Shown: positions 37,697 through 51,820 of the stretch, one piece after another
Layout: each line of letters opens with the position of its first letter
How positions within the stretch are numbered: the stretch's first letter is position 1
NCBI RefSeq assembly: GCF_963678635.1
Contig: NW_026971106.1
Location: 1 to 64,000, forward strand
Direction: 5' to 3'
DNA from: Symsagittifera roscoffensis
Lineage: Eukaryota > Xenacoelomorpha > Acoela > Convolutidae
DNA: 64,000 nucleotides
Position numbers and translations under genes: made by a program
Notes under the pieces: generated by a model
Databases searched by the model: none
What the model was told of the DNA's origin: nothing
Seen by the model: only the letters and a program-made list of their open reading frames with translations

Positions 37697-40226
37697 AGGT
37701 TACTGTTTCGCCCCACCCACCCGACCTAAACCTTTACCCACCCACCTGATCAGTCAGGCCACTTCCACGTCGTCTTTTTAAATTTGATTCATTCCGTAGC
37801 TGGAATCGATTAATGGTATTGCCTAAGAAATAGTAGTTTGACAGACACGACTGTTTGATAGAGAATTTTTCGGATCACTTTTTCTAATAGATTTTCAAAA
37901 TTATATCCGGAAAATAATCATGCGCCTTCATCACATATGTCATCGAAGCAAATAGAGTACCGTGTTGGTTCCATAAATTTATCCCAGTTTCCACAATGCT
38001 AAGAAGCAGGAAAACTAAAATACCTTTCTATTAAATTTGAGATTCAATGTCTCCTGAAGGAAAAGAAAATGCTCTCCTAGTGTGCAAGTTTTCCGCAAAA
38101 ACTGTATAACCTGAAACGTGACAGCACAACATAGCGGCTGCTCTCTATTTCTCTGCTCTTTATTCGAGGTCCCGGATGCCCCTAACTGGGACCACAAGGG
38201 TCCCAGGGCGCATCCTATAGGGATTGAAGCATCAAACGTACAATTCTTTTCTATTCTATCAAACGAATCATACAAAAAGAGAATTTCTATTCACTTATTA
38301 CAATGTTTCATATTTCATTTTGCTCAACAATCACTAAACTATTGTATTTTTAAGTTGAAGAGCCTGTTATATTATTGAACAAAATTTTTTGATAAAATTT
38401 ACATTTTTTTTTCGTTTTTCGAACAATATTTTCAATTTTGAACCTAAGGGATACACTGCATTTCTTCGCAGTAGCTACTACAGGTGCACTCTAGCTACAC
38501 TAGTGAATGCAAAAAAATAGTAAAAAAAACGGACAACCGAATCTGGTTTTTTAAATTAGATGTTTTTTTATTCGGTTTTTAATTAGGATCACATCAAATA
38601 AAAATTGAAAGAGAGCAAAGACAAGAATAAAAAACTTGCTATTTTCGTTTAAAATTGAAAATTAAAATGATCAAACCACAGTAAATTGCCTATGGCAAGC
38701 TAAAATTATCCATCAGAAACCACTTTTGTTCACTTTTCAAATTAAAATTTTTTTCGACCAAAATTGACCAGAGTTAAAATTGAAAAAAATCTTATTTTCG
38801 TGAATTTCAAAATACTGGTGCTAATCTATAATATCCATAGAAACACACTCTATGAACCTAATTGGAAAGGTTTTGATGAGCAAAGCCGAAAAATTACCCA
38901 TTTTGAGAAAAGTGCAAAAAACACCTTTTTGGTTAACTCAAAAAAGTGGAAAAAAGGGGGAAAGGGGTCTTCAAAACGAAACCATCCAAAAGTGGCATTA
39001 ACTAACTGCCATTATTTTGTGAATTCAGACCCGCATGCAAAAATTTACGAAAATCCTACGTGAAGTTTTTCAGAACAGATTAGTTTCTCCGGATTTTTGG
39101 TAGTACTGATTTCTTTACTGTACTTATAATTAAAGTCAAATCAAAAAGTCGTAAAAACTACAATTTTTAATCAATTCTGACAAATAAATGATCAAAACCC
39201 ACTAAATTGGCTGTGGCAAGTCCGAATCTACCATCAGAAACCATTTTTTCCCATTTCTGAAAATTTTCATTTTTTAAAAAATAAATGTTGAGTCACAAAC
39301 GGGAAAAATCATATTTTTTCAAAAAGTCAAAAATAATTCCTCCATTTAAACTAAATCATCAGGCCACACGTTAGGAACCTGTTCAGAATGGTTTCCATGA
39401 TCAAAGCAGCAAAAGTCACCCATTTTGAAAAAAGTCGAAAAAACACCTTTTTAGTTAACTCAAAAAAGTGGAAAAGTGGGAAAAGGTGTCTTCAAAATGA
39501 AACCATCCAAAAGTGGCATTAACAAACTGCCATTATTTTCTAATTTTAGACCCGCATGCAAAAAATTAGAAAAATCGTACGGAAAGTTTCTGAGAACAGA
39601 TTAGTTTCTCGGGAATTTTGGTAGTACTATTTTTATTACTATAATTATAATTAAAGTCAATTCTAAAAGTCGTAAAAACTACAATTTTTAATCAATTTTG
39701 ACAAATAAATGATCAAAACCCACTAAATTGGCTATGGCAAGTTCGAATGTACCATCAGAAACCATTTTTTCCCATTTTTGAAAATTTTCATTTTTTTGAA
39801 ATTAAATGTTGAGTCACAAACGGGAAAAAACAAATTTTTTCAAAAAGTCAAAAAAAATATTCCATTCAAACTAACTCATCAGGCCACACGTTAAGAACCT
39901 GTTCAGAATGGTTTTCATGATCAAAGCCGCAAAAGTCACCCATTTTGAGAAAAGTCGAAAAAACACCTTTTTAGTTAACTCAAAAAAGTGGAAAAAGTGG
40001 GAAAAGGGGTCTTCAAAATGAAACCATCCAAAAATGGCATTAACAAACTGCCATTATTTTCCAAATTCAGACCCGCATGCAAAAAATTAGGAAATTCTGA
40101 CGTGCGGTTTTGCAGAAGTCGATAGTTTCTGGGCATTAGTAACAACGTAAAAAATTTTTTGCTTTTTGACCGGAAGGGGCCCCTACCCCTTCCTAACTGC
40201 TTTTTGTGCTACACGCGACCATCTAG
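37697..40226 (+). repeat. array unit 16 (class II, head d)
   Basis: Head tag AGGTTACTG is the same as unit 1, but is followed by the d-type sequence TTTCGCCCCACCC. H2 at 38174-38215 with bulge AACT. Subrepeat GCATGC marks at 39033, 39554 and 40075. Tail GGAAGGGG/CCCCTTCC. Confidence 0.87.
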
Positions 40227-42702
40227 CCGGTCAGGTCTGCGTCCCACCCGCCCTCCGTGACTCATCTTGCTTCCGAGAAATATCATTTGTTTCGCCTTTA
40301 CCCCATCTCAGGTCAGTTACTCTTGAAAAAAGTCCTACTTGAAACGTTCGCATTCACTTTGCCCCCTACGGGCGCAATGGTGAAGCCCATTTTTTCTTCT
40401 CACTGAACTTCTTCTCCGAACAGTTCACATAAAACATTACTATGGTTTTATCTGAAATTTGCCGTGTCCAGCTGCGACTCCGACTTTTTTCACGTCACTG
40501 GTGTTCCAACAACAGGACCACATGAGATTCCCATTCAGATACTGTCTCAATTTTTAAAATACTGATTCGATTTTTTTGCCGTTTTTCGCAAAATAAACTA
40601 TTTACTTCATTCGAATTTAAAAAAAAAACCGAAAAACACTTAAAGATAGCAAGACATCATCGTGACTGTCGTCTATATCTGTTCTCTTTGTTGGAGGTCA
40701 ATGATGCTCCCTAAGTGGGACCACAAGGGTCCCAGGGAGCATCAGTAAAGGCTTTGGATAGTATGCCATTTTGGATTAAGACAAAATCTTTGGTCAATTG
40801 TGTTTTTTTTCACAGTCCCTTATCCACTGCAAATGAAAAGACTAATTTTTGTTTGAAGTTTTAAAAAATAAAAATAACCTTTTCATTTGTGATGACTCGT
40901 ATCACTCATAAATCAATGGAAGACTCTGACTAACCTTCTCAAGCATGGAAATACATCAAAAAGCAAAAAACGTTTCTGGTTATTTCAGACTGCTTTTTAT
41001 GTTAAATTTCAGATAGATTTTGAAAACTTTTTCTTCAAATTGTTTGTCTGCCGAAAAAGAACAAAAATTACAAACTGAAACCATTTTGGTTAAATTAAGG
41101 CTCTTCACCTACCAAACTCGAAATTGCGAAGCTGAAACGAACAATCGACAGCCCATTTTATAAGTTCCGTTTTATTTTTTCAAAACATGTGTCATATATT
41201 TTCAAAAGCAATTTATAAGAGTTTCATTTTTTACCAGAAAAGTAAGTCCGAAAAAAACAGATTTTTATATACTGTCAAAAAATAAGGTGGCAATTAGTTT
41301 TACCTATGGAATCATAGTAAATGATTAAGTTCAAAATAGTTTTCAATACCATTGACTAGACGCCGACTCAATTTGAGAAATGTCGTTAATAACTTTTTTG
41401 GAAACATAAAAAACGGATAATGGAAAAGTTTTCTTCAAACTTATAGAAAAGAATTTTATGAGAAAAACCATTACTAATATCACGTGTAAATTACAAGAGT
41501 AGATTCAGGCCACATGCAAAATTTCAGCAGACGCACTCAAGCAATTTTGAGAACGAAACAATTGTTCCAGAAATTGACAAAGTAGTATATACACCAATTT
41601 TACCATAAATCGTCAAAATAAAAAAATCGCAAAAACTACAAATTTTATCCAATTTTGACTTTTAAATACTCTATACCGACTAAATTGACTATGCTAAGCT
41701 CGAATCAACCATCAAAAACCATTTTTAATCGTTCTGAATTTTTTAAGTTTTTTTCCATCAAAAAGTTGAGTCAGAAATGGGAAAAAGGTTTTTTTTTCAG
41801 AAAAACAAAAAAAGTTGTTCAAAATCAACTAAAAATCTAGGCCACTATTTTTGAACGTGCTCAGAATGGTTCTGGTGACCGAAGCCGTAAAAAGTACCCA
41901 ATTCGAGGAAATTCGAAAAAACTCTTTTTTCAGCATTTTGAAAAAGTGGAAAAATGTAAAAAATAGTCTTCAAACAAATAGGATGAAAAAGTGATCAGTA
42001 AAAGCATCAATGCCAGGTCAAATGAGGATCGCATGCCAATTTTTGGAACAATCCATCGGGTTTTTTTTAAGAACGAAACCATTTTTTGACAATTTTAGTA
42101 GTAGTATTTACACTAATTAGTACCATATATGGTCAAAATTCAAAACTACAAAAAACTACAATTTTTATCCAATTTTGACCTTCAAATACTCTATACCCAC
42201 TAAATTGACTATCGGGAGCTCGAATCAATCATCAAAATCCACTTTTAATCACTTTCAAAATTTTTTATTTTTTAAATCAAAATGTTGAGTCAGAAATAGG
42301 AAAAAACAATTTTTTTCAAAAAGTCAAAAAAAGTTGTCCCAATTGAATAAACTCACTAAGCCACACTCTATGAACCTGTTCAGAATGGTTTCCATGACCA
42401 AAGCCGTAAAAATTACCCAATTTGAGAAAAGGCGAAAAAACACCTTTCTGGTTAACTCAAAAAAGTGGAAAAATCGGGTAAAATGGGCTTCAAACCGATA
42501 GGATCGAAAAGTGACCTTTATAAGATATGATTGTCGTATCAAATTAGGGCCGCATGCAAAAAATTAGAAAAATTCAACGAAACGTTTTTGAGAACTCGAC
42601 AAATATGGTCATTTTGGTAAATGTATAATTTTAGAAATTTTTTGCCCGGAAGGGGCCCCTACCCCTTCCTAAATGCTTTTTGTGCTTCACGCGACCATCT
42701 AG
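40227..42702 (+). repeat. array unit 17 (class II, head e)
   Basis: Head starts CCGGTCAGGTCTGCG; GACC before CTAG pairs with GGTC in the head. H1 at 40359-40377, TTGCCCCC-TAC-GGGCGCAA with one C-C mismatch. H2 at 40703-40743, bulge AAGT. Tail GGAAGGGG/CCCCTTCC. Confidence 0.87.
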
Positions 42703-45176
42703 CCGGTCAGGTCTGCGTCCCACCCGCCCTCCGTGACTCATCTTGCTTCCGAGAAAAGAAAGTTTTTCGTTTCACCTTTACCCCATCTCAGGTCAGTTAA
42801 CCTTGCAAAAAACCCTACTTGAAACGTTCGCATTCACATTACCCCCTACGGGCGCAATGGCGAAGCCCATTTTTTCTTCTCACTGAACTTCTCCGAACAG
42901 TTCACATAAAACATTACTATGGTTTTATCTGAAGTGTCCAGCTGTGACTCCGACATTTTTCACGTCGCTGATGTTCCCACAACAGGACCACATGAGTTTC
43001 CCACTCAGATACTGTCTCAATTTTGAAAAAAACTGATTTGATTTTTTTTGCCGTTTTTCACAAAATAAACTAATTACTTCATTCGAATTAAAAAAAAATA
43101 CCGAAAAACACTTAAAGGTAGCAAGACATTATTGTGACTGTCGTCTATATCTGTTCTCTTTGTTTAAGGTCAGTGATGCTCCCTAAGTGGGACCACAAGG
43201 GTCCCAGGGAGCATCAATAAAGGCTTTAGATAGTATGCCATTTTTGATAAAGACAAAAACGTTGGCCAATTATATTTTTACAGTCCCTTACCCACTGCAA
43301 ATGTAAAGACTAGTTTTTTTTTGAAGTTTTCTAAAAATAAGAACTTTTTCATTTGTGATAACTCGTATCACTCATAAATCAATGGAAGACTGGGACTACC
43401 CCTGTCAAGCATGAAAAAACATCAAAAAGAAAAAACGTATCTGGTTATTTCAGACGGTGCAATTTTTTATTTTTCAGATTGATTTTGAAAATTCATTCTT
43501 CAAATTGTAATGTCAGCCGAAAAAGAACAAAAATTACAAATTCAAACCATTTTTTGACAAACTAAGGCTCTTTACCCAATAGGTTCGAATTTGCGGAGCT
43601 GAAACCAACAATCCACAACCATTTTTTATAAATTTTGTTTCATTTTGTTGTTGTACATGTTTTAAATATATTTTTAAAAGCAATTTTTTAAACGTTTTAT
43701 ATTTTTTGACCAGAAAAGTAAGAGCGAAAAAAAAGTACTACAGTTTTTAATCATGTCAAAAAAGGGGGCAAACAGTTGTACCAATGGAATCATATCATTT
43801 GAACAAGTTCAAAATAGTTTTCATGATCATTGACTAAAAGCTTACTCAATTTGAGAAATTTCTTTAAAAACATTTTTGGAAACATAAAAAAATGGAAAGA
43901 GGAAAAATTTTCTTAAAACTTTTAGAAAAAAATTAATCGGAAAAACTGTAGAGATTATCTTGTGTAAATCACAAATAGATTCAGGCCGCTAGCAAAATTT
44001 CAGCAAAAACACTGAAGCCAATTATGAGAACGAAACAATTGTTCCAGAAAATGACAAGTAATATTTAGACCAATTTTACCATAAACCGTCAAAATTAAAA
44101 AATCGCAAAAACTACAATTTTTATCCCATTTTGACCTTCAAATACTCTATACCCACTAAATCGACTATTGGGAGCTCGAATCAACCATCAAAGACCATTT
44201 TTAATCACTTTCAAAATTTTTTATTTTTTATATGAAAATGTTGAGTCAGAAATGGGAAAAATCAATTTTTTCCAAAAAGTCGAAAAAAGTTGTTCCAGTT
44301 GAATAAACTCACTAAGCCACACTCCATGAACCTGTTCAGAATGGTTTTCATGACCAAAGCCGTAAAAACTACCCAATTTGAGAAAAGGCGAAAAAACACT
44401 TTTTTCAGGACTTTGAAAAAGTGGAAAAATGGAAAAAATGGTCTTCAAACAAATAGGATGAAAAAGTGACCAGTAAAAGCATCGATGCCGTGTCAAATCA
44501 GGATCGCATGCCAATTTTTGAAACAATTCATCGGGTTTTTTTTAAGAACGAAACCATTTTTTGACAATTTTAGTAGTAGTATTTACACTAATTAGTACCA
44601 TATATGGTCAAAATTCAAAAATACAAAAAACTACAATTTTCATCCAATTTTGACCTTCAAATACTCTATACCCACTAAATTGACTATCGGGAGCTCGAAT
44701 CAACCATCAAAAACCATTTTTAATCACTTTCAAAATTTTTTATTTTTTAAATCAAAATGTTGAGTCAGAAATAGGAAAAAACAATTTTTTTCAAAAAGTC
44801 AAGAAAAGTTGTCCCAATTGAATAAACTCACTAAGCCACACTCTATGAACCTGTTCAGAATGGTTTTCATTACCAAAGCTGTAAAAAGTACCCAATTTGA
44901 GAAACTTCGAAAAATCACCTTTTAGTTAACTCAAAAAAGTGGAAAAATCGGGTAAAATGGGCTTCAAACCGATAGGATCGAAAAGTGACCTTTATAAGAT
45001 ATGATTGCCGTGTCAAATTAGGGCCGCATGCAAAAAATTAGAAAAATTCAACGAAACGTTTTTGAGAACTCGACAAATTTGGTCGTTTTGTTAAAGGTTA
45101 AATTTTAGAAATTTTTTGTCCGGAAGGGGCCCCTTCCCCTTCCTAAATGCTTTTTATGCTACACGCGACCATCTAG
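42703..45176 (+). repeat. array unit 18 (class II, head e)
   Basis: Tandem partner of unit 17 with a diverged body. H1 at 42839-42857 is weakened (TTACCCCC). H2 at 43175-43215. Tail loop CCCCTT instead of CCCCTA. Followed by the first f head. Confidence 0.87.
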
Positions 45177-47395
45177 CACAATCAGGTACTAGTGGTGGAT
45201 GTTTGTTTTTCGTATTTAGTCAAACCAAAAGAGAGCGTGGTCATGCATCGACATAATGTGCTCAAGCAAATATGTGGACTTCTACGCATTCCCATTCGCA
45301 ATGCGCCCTTCGGGCGCAAATGCCAATGCTCAATTAATTTTGCCAGGTGAAAAAATATATTAATTAAAAAGTTCTCCTAAACTTTATTTTCAACTACCAC
45401 CAAAAAACGCAAAGACTTCAAGGTGTAAAACTATCAAATTTTGGCCAATACCGGGCTGGCAATGAGACTGATGTTGGCAAAAGTAAAATAGAAAATGAAG
45501 AAAATGGAAAGAAAAAAATTGTTGAAAATAAGAACGCAACATCAAAAACTTATTTGATCTCCGCTCAAATCATAATTCAGATCAGGCTGATTTCAGATTT
45601 TAAGCGTAGAATTTACGGTTACGGCTGCTCCCTCTACAGGTCCCAGAGGGACCGAGTGAGCATCCTACCTCGATCCAGGTTAACGGATAGTTGTTCTTAA
45701 TTTTTCACAAATTTTTTTTACACTAATGCTTGTTTTCAATTCCTCATGAGAAGCTGTATTAATTTTAAAAAAATTGATTTTATTAATCAATGCTTCCAAG
45801 AACAACTGATGTTAGGTGGTTACAAATGCGGTTGTTGAAAACTAGTAAGGGATAATGATGAGAAAAATTGTAAGTTTTCAAATGAATTGAAAAACGGTTT
45901 TTTTCCTTTGTTTCTTTTGTAAATCGTTAGAAATGAATCATTTTTTTTTCAAGTTTTGCTCGCACCACCCACTGTTCTTAAGTAATGAAGATTCCTTCTC
46001 TAGCCGTTTATAACACTTTGGCAGAAAAAACATCAATATGATGTAAAATGTTTTAAAAAAGAGAAAAATTCAAAAATTATGTTTTTTTTTTTAAAATCAA
46101 AAAATTTGTAATTTTCAAAATTGAAAAAAAGTGAAAATTAATTGCATATTACGATTCAGCGTACCCAACTTAGTGGGTCTAGCATTTTAAATTACCAAAA
46201 AATGTTGAAAATTGTAGATGTTATGAAGTTTTCATTTTGGCTATTTTTCCTTTTCGCCTCCACTTAAGGCACCTTTGAGCCAACTTGAGAAACTGGAACC
46301 TAAACAAGCTATACAGATAGTCTGAATGAGCCATTTTCAGCGTGATAACACCCCTGGAAGAAAAAAAACTGCAGAAAATAAAGGGAATTTTGAACTTTAA
46401 CCTTTTTTCTTCTTCAAATGGCGATACTTAGAATAATTTTTCAGCTGAAAAGTTCAAAAAAAATCAGAAAATTCAAATTTTGAAAAAATTTGTAAAAAAA
46501 TCTCATCAGTCTGTTTATTGGATTCTCGAGGTTTTGGGAGACCTTATCTGGCGGCTAACAACAAGTGGGTCACTTATTTTAAAATTTTGAGAAAGGTCAA
46601 AAAAACCTGTTTTTACGATTTTTTAGACAGAAATCCGAAAGCAATATCTTGGCTTAAAACAAAAATGAGGGCCTAAAAATAGTACAAACAGTACTCCCAC
46701 ATAAAGTACATTAGGTTGGAAACAAAAAATTGACTCTGATTCAAAAATCGTTTTTTAACTTTATTTCTGAACAAAAAATTGTAAAAAAATCAAAAACTTA
46801 AAAATTTTTTGAAAAAAATGATTGTTTCGAAAAAGTGCCAATTTTCAGCTGAAACTTTTCATTTTAGCTAAAAAAGCCAGAGCAAGGCCCTTTAAGCTCA
46901 AATAAATAAATTAAGCAAATTATTTTCAAGTTTTTTCGTTAAAGGCTTTTATTTTGAAAAAGTATTCAAAAATGGGTAAAAAAAAGTCAAAAAAATCAAT
47001 TTTCTCAGATTCAAAAACCTCCACCACCATGATGATTAGTTCGCTAGATAGGACTGCTGAAATCAATTTAGACGTATTTTCATAAGCATATCAAAATTTT
47101 TACTTATTTTTGAGAATTAAGCAAAATAAAAACTTTTCCCAAATTGGGCAAAAAGCCCAAATTAGCCCAAACACCTGTTAAAAATTGTTGGGTCGAAAAA
47201 TCACAAAAGGAAACCCCTATTCATTTGACATTTTAGGGCCGCATGCAAAAAATTAGACCATTCTAACCTGACAATTTCGAGAATCGACTTTTTTGCAAAA
47301 TTTCTCTATAGTCCATTTGAGGGATATTACTTGTACCGGTGGTGGCCCCTACCCCACCTCAAAAAATTTTGTAATGCTGGAACGCGGCCACCTAG
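45177..47395 (+). repeat. array unit 19 (class II, head f)
   Basis: Head starts CACAATCAGGTACTAG. H1 at 45302-45318, TGCGCCC-TTC-GGGCGCA. H2 at 45626-45662: inner GGTCCC/GGGACC, bulge TACA, interrupted outer stem TGCTC/GAGCA. Body unrelated to d/e; contains TTGGGC-A5-GCCCAA (47144-47160). Tail hairpin 47338-47358 with a G-to-T change in the stem. Confidence 0.88.
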
Positions 47396-49603
47396 CACAA
47401 TCAGGTACTAGTGGTGGATGTTTGTTTTTCGTATTTAGTCAAACCAAAAGAGAGCGTGGTCATGCATCGACATAATGTGCTCAAGCAAATATGTGGACTT
47501 CTACGCATTCCCATTCGCAATGCGCCCTTCGGGCGCAAATGCCAATGCTCAATTAATTTTGCCAGGTGAAAATTTTTTAAAGAAAAATTCTGATAAATTT
47601 TAATTTAAACTACCACCAAAAAACACAAAGATTTCAAAGTGTGAAACAATCCAGTTTTGGCTAATACCGGGCATGCAGTGATACTGATTTTGGCGAAAAT
47701 AAAATGGAAAATGAAGGAAATGGAAAGAAAAAAATTGTTCAAAATAAGAACGCAACATCAAAAACTTATTTGATCTCCGCTAATGTCATAATTCCGATCA
47801 GGCTGATTTCAGATTTCAAGCGTAGAATTTACGGTTACGGCTGCTCCCTCTACAGGTCCCAGAGGGACCGAGTGAGCATCCTTCCTCGATCCAGGATAGC
47901 GGATAGTTTTTAATTTTTCACCAAAATTTTTTTCACTAATGCTTGTTTTCAATTCCTCATGAGCTGTATAAATTTAAAAAAAAATTGATTTTATTATTCA
48001 ATGCTTCCAAGAACAACTGATGTTAGGCGGTTACAAATGCGGTTGGTGAAAACTAGTAAGGGATAATGATGAGAAAAATTGTAAGTTTTCAAATGAATTT
48101 AAAAACAGATTTTTTTTCTTTTTTCCTTTTGTAAATCGAGAGAAATGAATCAGTTTTTTTAAGTTTTCCTCGCACCACCCACTGTTCTTAAGTAATAAAG
48201 ATTCCTGTTCTAGCCGTTTATAACACTTTGGCAGAAAAAACATCAATATGATGTAAAATGTTTTAAAAAAGGGAAAAATTTAAAAATTATGCTTTTTTTT
48301 AAAAAATCAAAAATTTGTAATTTTCAAAATTGAAAAAAAGTGAAAACTATTTGCATATTACGATTCAGCGTACCCAACTTAGTGGGTCTAGCATTTTAAA
48401 TGACCAAAAAATGTTGAAAATTGTAGATTTTATGAAGTTTTCATTCTGGCTATTTTTCCTTGTCGCCTCCACTTAAGGCACCTTTGAGCCAACTTGAGAA
48501 ACTGGAACCTAAAAAAGCTGCACAGATGGTCAAAATGAGCCATTTTCAGCGTTATAACACGCCTGGAAGAAAAAAAACTCCAGAAAAGAAAGAAAATTAT
48601 GAACTTTAACCTTTTTTCTTCTTCAAATGGCGATACTTACAATAATTTTTCAGCTGAAAAATTCAAAAAAAATCAAAAAAATCAAATTTTGAAGAAATTT
48701 AAAAAAACCTCATCAGTCTGTTCATTGGAGTCTTCGAGGTTCTGGGAGACCTTATGTGGCGACTAACAACGAGTGGATCACTTATTTTAAAATTTTGAGA
48801 AAGGTCAAAAAAACATGTTTTTTCGATTTTTTTGACAGAATTTCGAAAGCAATATCTTGGCTAAAAACAAGAATGAGGGTCTAAAATTAGTACAAACAGT
48901 ACTCCCACATAAGGTACATTAGGTTGGAAACAAAAAATTTGCTCTGACTCAAAAATCGTTTTTGAACTTTATTTCTGAACAAAAAATTGTAAAAAAATCA
49001 AAAATTAAATATTTTTTTGAAAAAATTGATTGTTTTGAAAAAGTGCCAATTTTTAGCTTAAACTTTTTATTTTAGCTAAGAAAGCCAGAGCAATGCCCTT
49101 TAAGCTCAAATAAATTAATATAGCAAATTATTTTCAAGTTTTTTCGTTAGAGGCTTTTATTTTGAAAAAGTATTCAAAAATGGGTAAAAAAAAGTCAAAA
49201 AAATCAATTTTCTCAGATTCAAAAACCTCCACTACCATGATGATTAGTTCGTTAGATAGGACTGCTGAGATCAGTTTAGACTTAATTTCATAAAAATATC
49301 AAAATTTTTATTTATTTTTGAGAATTAAGCAAAATAAAAACTTTTCCCAAATTGGGCAAAAAGCCCAAATTAGCCCAAACACCTGTTAAAAATTGTTGGG
49401 TCAAAAAATCACAAAAGGAAACCCCTATTCGTTTGCCATTTTAGGGCCGCATGCAAAAAATTAGACCAATCTAACCTGACAATTTCGAGAATCGACTTTT
49501 TTGCAAAATTTCTCTATAGTCCATTTGAGGGATATTACTTGTACCGGTGGGGGCCCCTACCCCACCTCAAAAAATTTTGTAATGCTGGAACGCGGCCACC
49601 TAG
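47396..49603 (+). repeat. array unit 20 (class II, head f)
   Basis: H1 at 47521-47537 (loop TTC), H2 at 47842-47878, tail GGTGGGG/CCCCACC, end CCACCTAG. Confidence 0.88.
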
Positions 49604-51820
49604 CACAATCAGGTACTAGTGGTGGATGTTTGTTTTTCGTATTTAGTCAAACCAAAAGAGAGCGTGGTCATGCATCGACATCATGTGCTCAAGCAAATAT
49701 GTGGACTTCTACGCATTCCCATTCGCAATGCGCCCTTCGGGCGCAAATGCCAATGTTCAACTAATTTTGGCAGGTGAAAAAAAATTTTTACAGAAAAATT
49801 CTGATAAATTTTAATTTAAACTATCACCAAAAAACGCAAAGAATTCAAAGTGTGAAACAATCAAGTTTTTGCTATTACCGAGCATGCAGTGAGACTGATT
49901 TCGGCAAAAGTAAAAGAAAAAATGAAGGAAATGGAAAGAAAAAAACTGTTCAAAATAAGAACGCAACATCAAAAACTTATTTGATATCCGCTAATGTCAT
50001 AATTCCGATCAGGCTGATTTCAGACTTTAAGCGTAGATTTTACGGTTACGGCTGCTCTCTCTACAGGTCCCAGAGGGACCGAGTGAGCATCCTACCTCGA
50101 TCCAGGATAACGGATAGTTGTTTTAAATTTTTCACAAAATATTTTTTCACTAATGCTTGTATTCAACTCCTGATGAGAAGCTGTATAAATTTTAAAAAAT
50201 TGATTTTTTTTATCAATGCTTCCAAGAACAACTGATGTTAGGCGGTTACAAATGCGGTTGGTGAAAACTAGTTAGGGATAATGATGAGAAAAATTGTAAG
50301 TTTTCAAATGAATTTAAAAACAGTTTTTTTCTTTTTTTCTTTTGTAAATCGGGAGAAATGAATCAGTTTTTTTTTAAGTTTTTCTCACACCACCCACTGT
50401 TTTTAAGTAATGAAGATTCCTGTTTTAGCCGTTCATAACACTTTGGCAGAAAAAACATAAATATGATGTAAAATGTTTTAAAAAAGAGAAAAATGTAAAA
50501 ACTATGTTTGTTTTTAAAAAAATCAAAAATTTGTAATTTTCAAAATTGAAAAAAAGTGAAAATTAATTGCATATTACGATTCCGCGTACCCAACTTAGTG
50601 GGTCTAGCATTTTAAATTACCAAAAAATGTTGAAAATTGTAGATTTTATGAAGTTTTCATTTTGGCTATTTTTCCTTGTCGCCTCCACTTAAGGCACCTT
50701 TGAGCCAACTTGAGAAACTGGAACCTAAACAAGCTATACAGATAGTCAGAATGAGCCATTTTCAGCGTGATAACACGCCTGGAAGAAAAAAAACTCCAGA
50801 AAAGAAAGAAAATTTTGAACTTTAACCTTTTTTCTTCTTCAAATGGCGATACTTAGTATAATTTTTCAGCTGAAAAGTTCAAAAAAAATCAAAAAATTCA
50901 AAATTTGAAAAAATTTTAAAAAAATCTCATCAGTCTGTTTATTGGAGTCTTCGAGGTTTTGGGAGATCTTATCTGGCGGCTAACAACAAAAGGATCACTT
51001 ATTATAAAAATTTGAGAAAGGTCAAAAAAACATGTTTTTTCGATTTTTTTGACAGAATTCCGAAAGCAATATCTTGGCTAAAAACAAAAATGAGGGCCTA
51101 AAATTAGTACAAACCGTACTCCCACATAAAGTACATTAGGTTGGAAACAAAAAATTGACTCTGACTCAAAAATCGTTTTTGAACTTCATTTCTGAACAAA
51201 AAATTTTAAAAAAATCAAAAATTAAAAATTTTTTTGAAAAAAACGATTGTTTTGAAAAAGTGCCAATTTTTAGCTGAAACTTTTCATTTTAGCTAAGAAA
51301 GCCAGAGCAATGTTCTTTAAGCTCAAATAATTTAATTAAGCAAATTATTTTCAAGTTTTTTCGTTAAAGGCTTTTATTTTGAAAAAGTATTCAAAAATGG
51401 GTAAAAAAAAGTCAAAAAAATTAATTTTCTCAGATTGAAAAACCTCCACTGCCATGATGATTAGTTCGTTCGATAGGACTACTGAGATCAATTTAGACGT
51501 ATTTTCATAAGTATATCAAAATTTTTATTTATTTTTGAGAATTAAGCAAAATAAAAACTTTTCCCAAATTGGGCAAAAAGCCCAAATTAGCCCAAACACC
51601 TGTTAAAAATTGTTGGGTCAAAAAGTCACAAAAGGAAACCCCTATTCGTTTGACATTTTAGGGCCGCATGCAAAAAATTAGACCAATCTAACCTGACAAT
51701 TTCGAGAATCGACTTTTTTGCAAAATTTCTCTATAGTCCATTTGAGGGATATTACTTGTACCGGTGGGGGCCCCTACCCCACCTCAAAAAATTTTGTAAT
51801 GCTGGAACGCGGCCACCTAG
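49604..51820 (+). repeat. array unit 21 (class II, head f)
   Basis: H1 at 49729-49745 (loop TTC). H2 at 50053-50089 with TGCTCTCTC on the left arm. The body shares variants with unit 23 (AACAACAAAAGGATCAC block) rather than with its neighbours. Confidence 0.88.
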
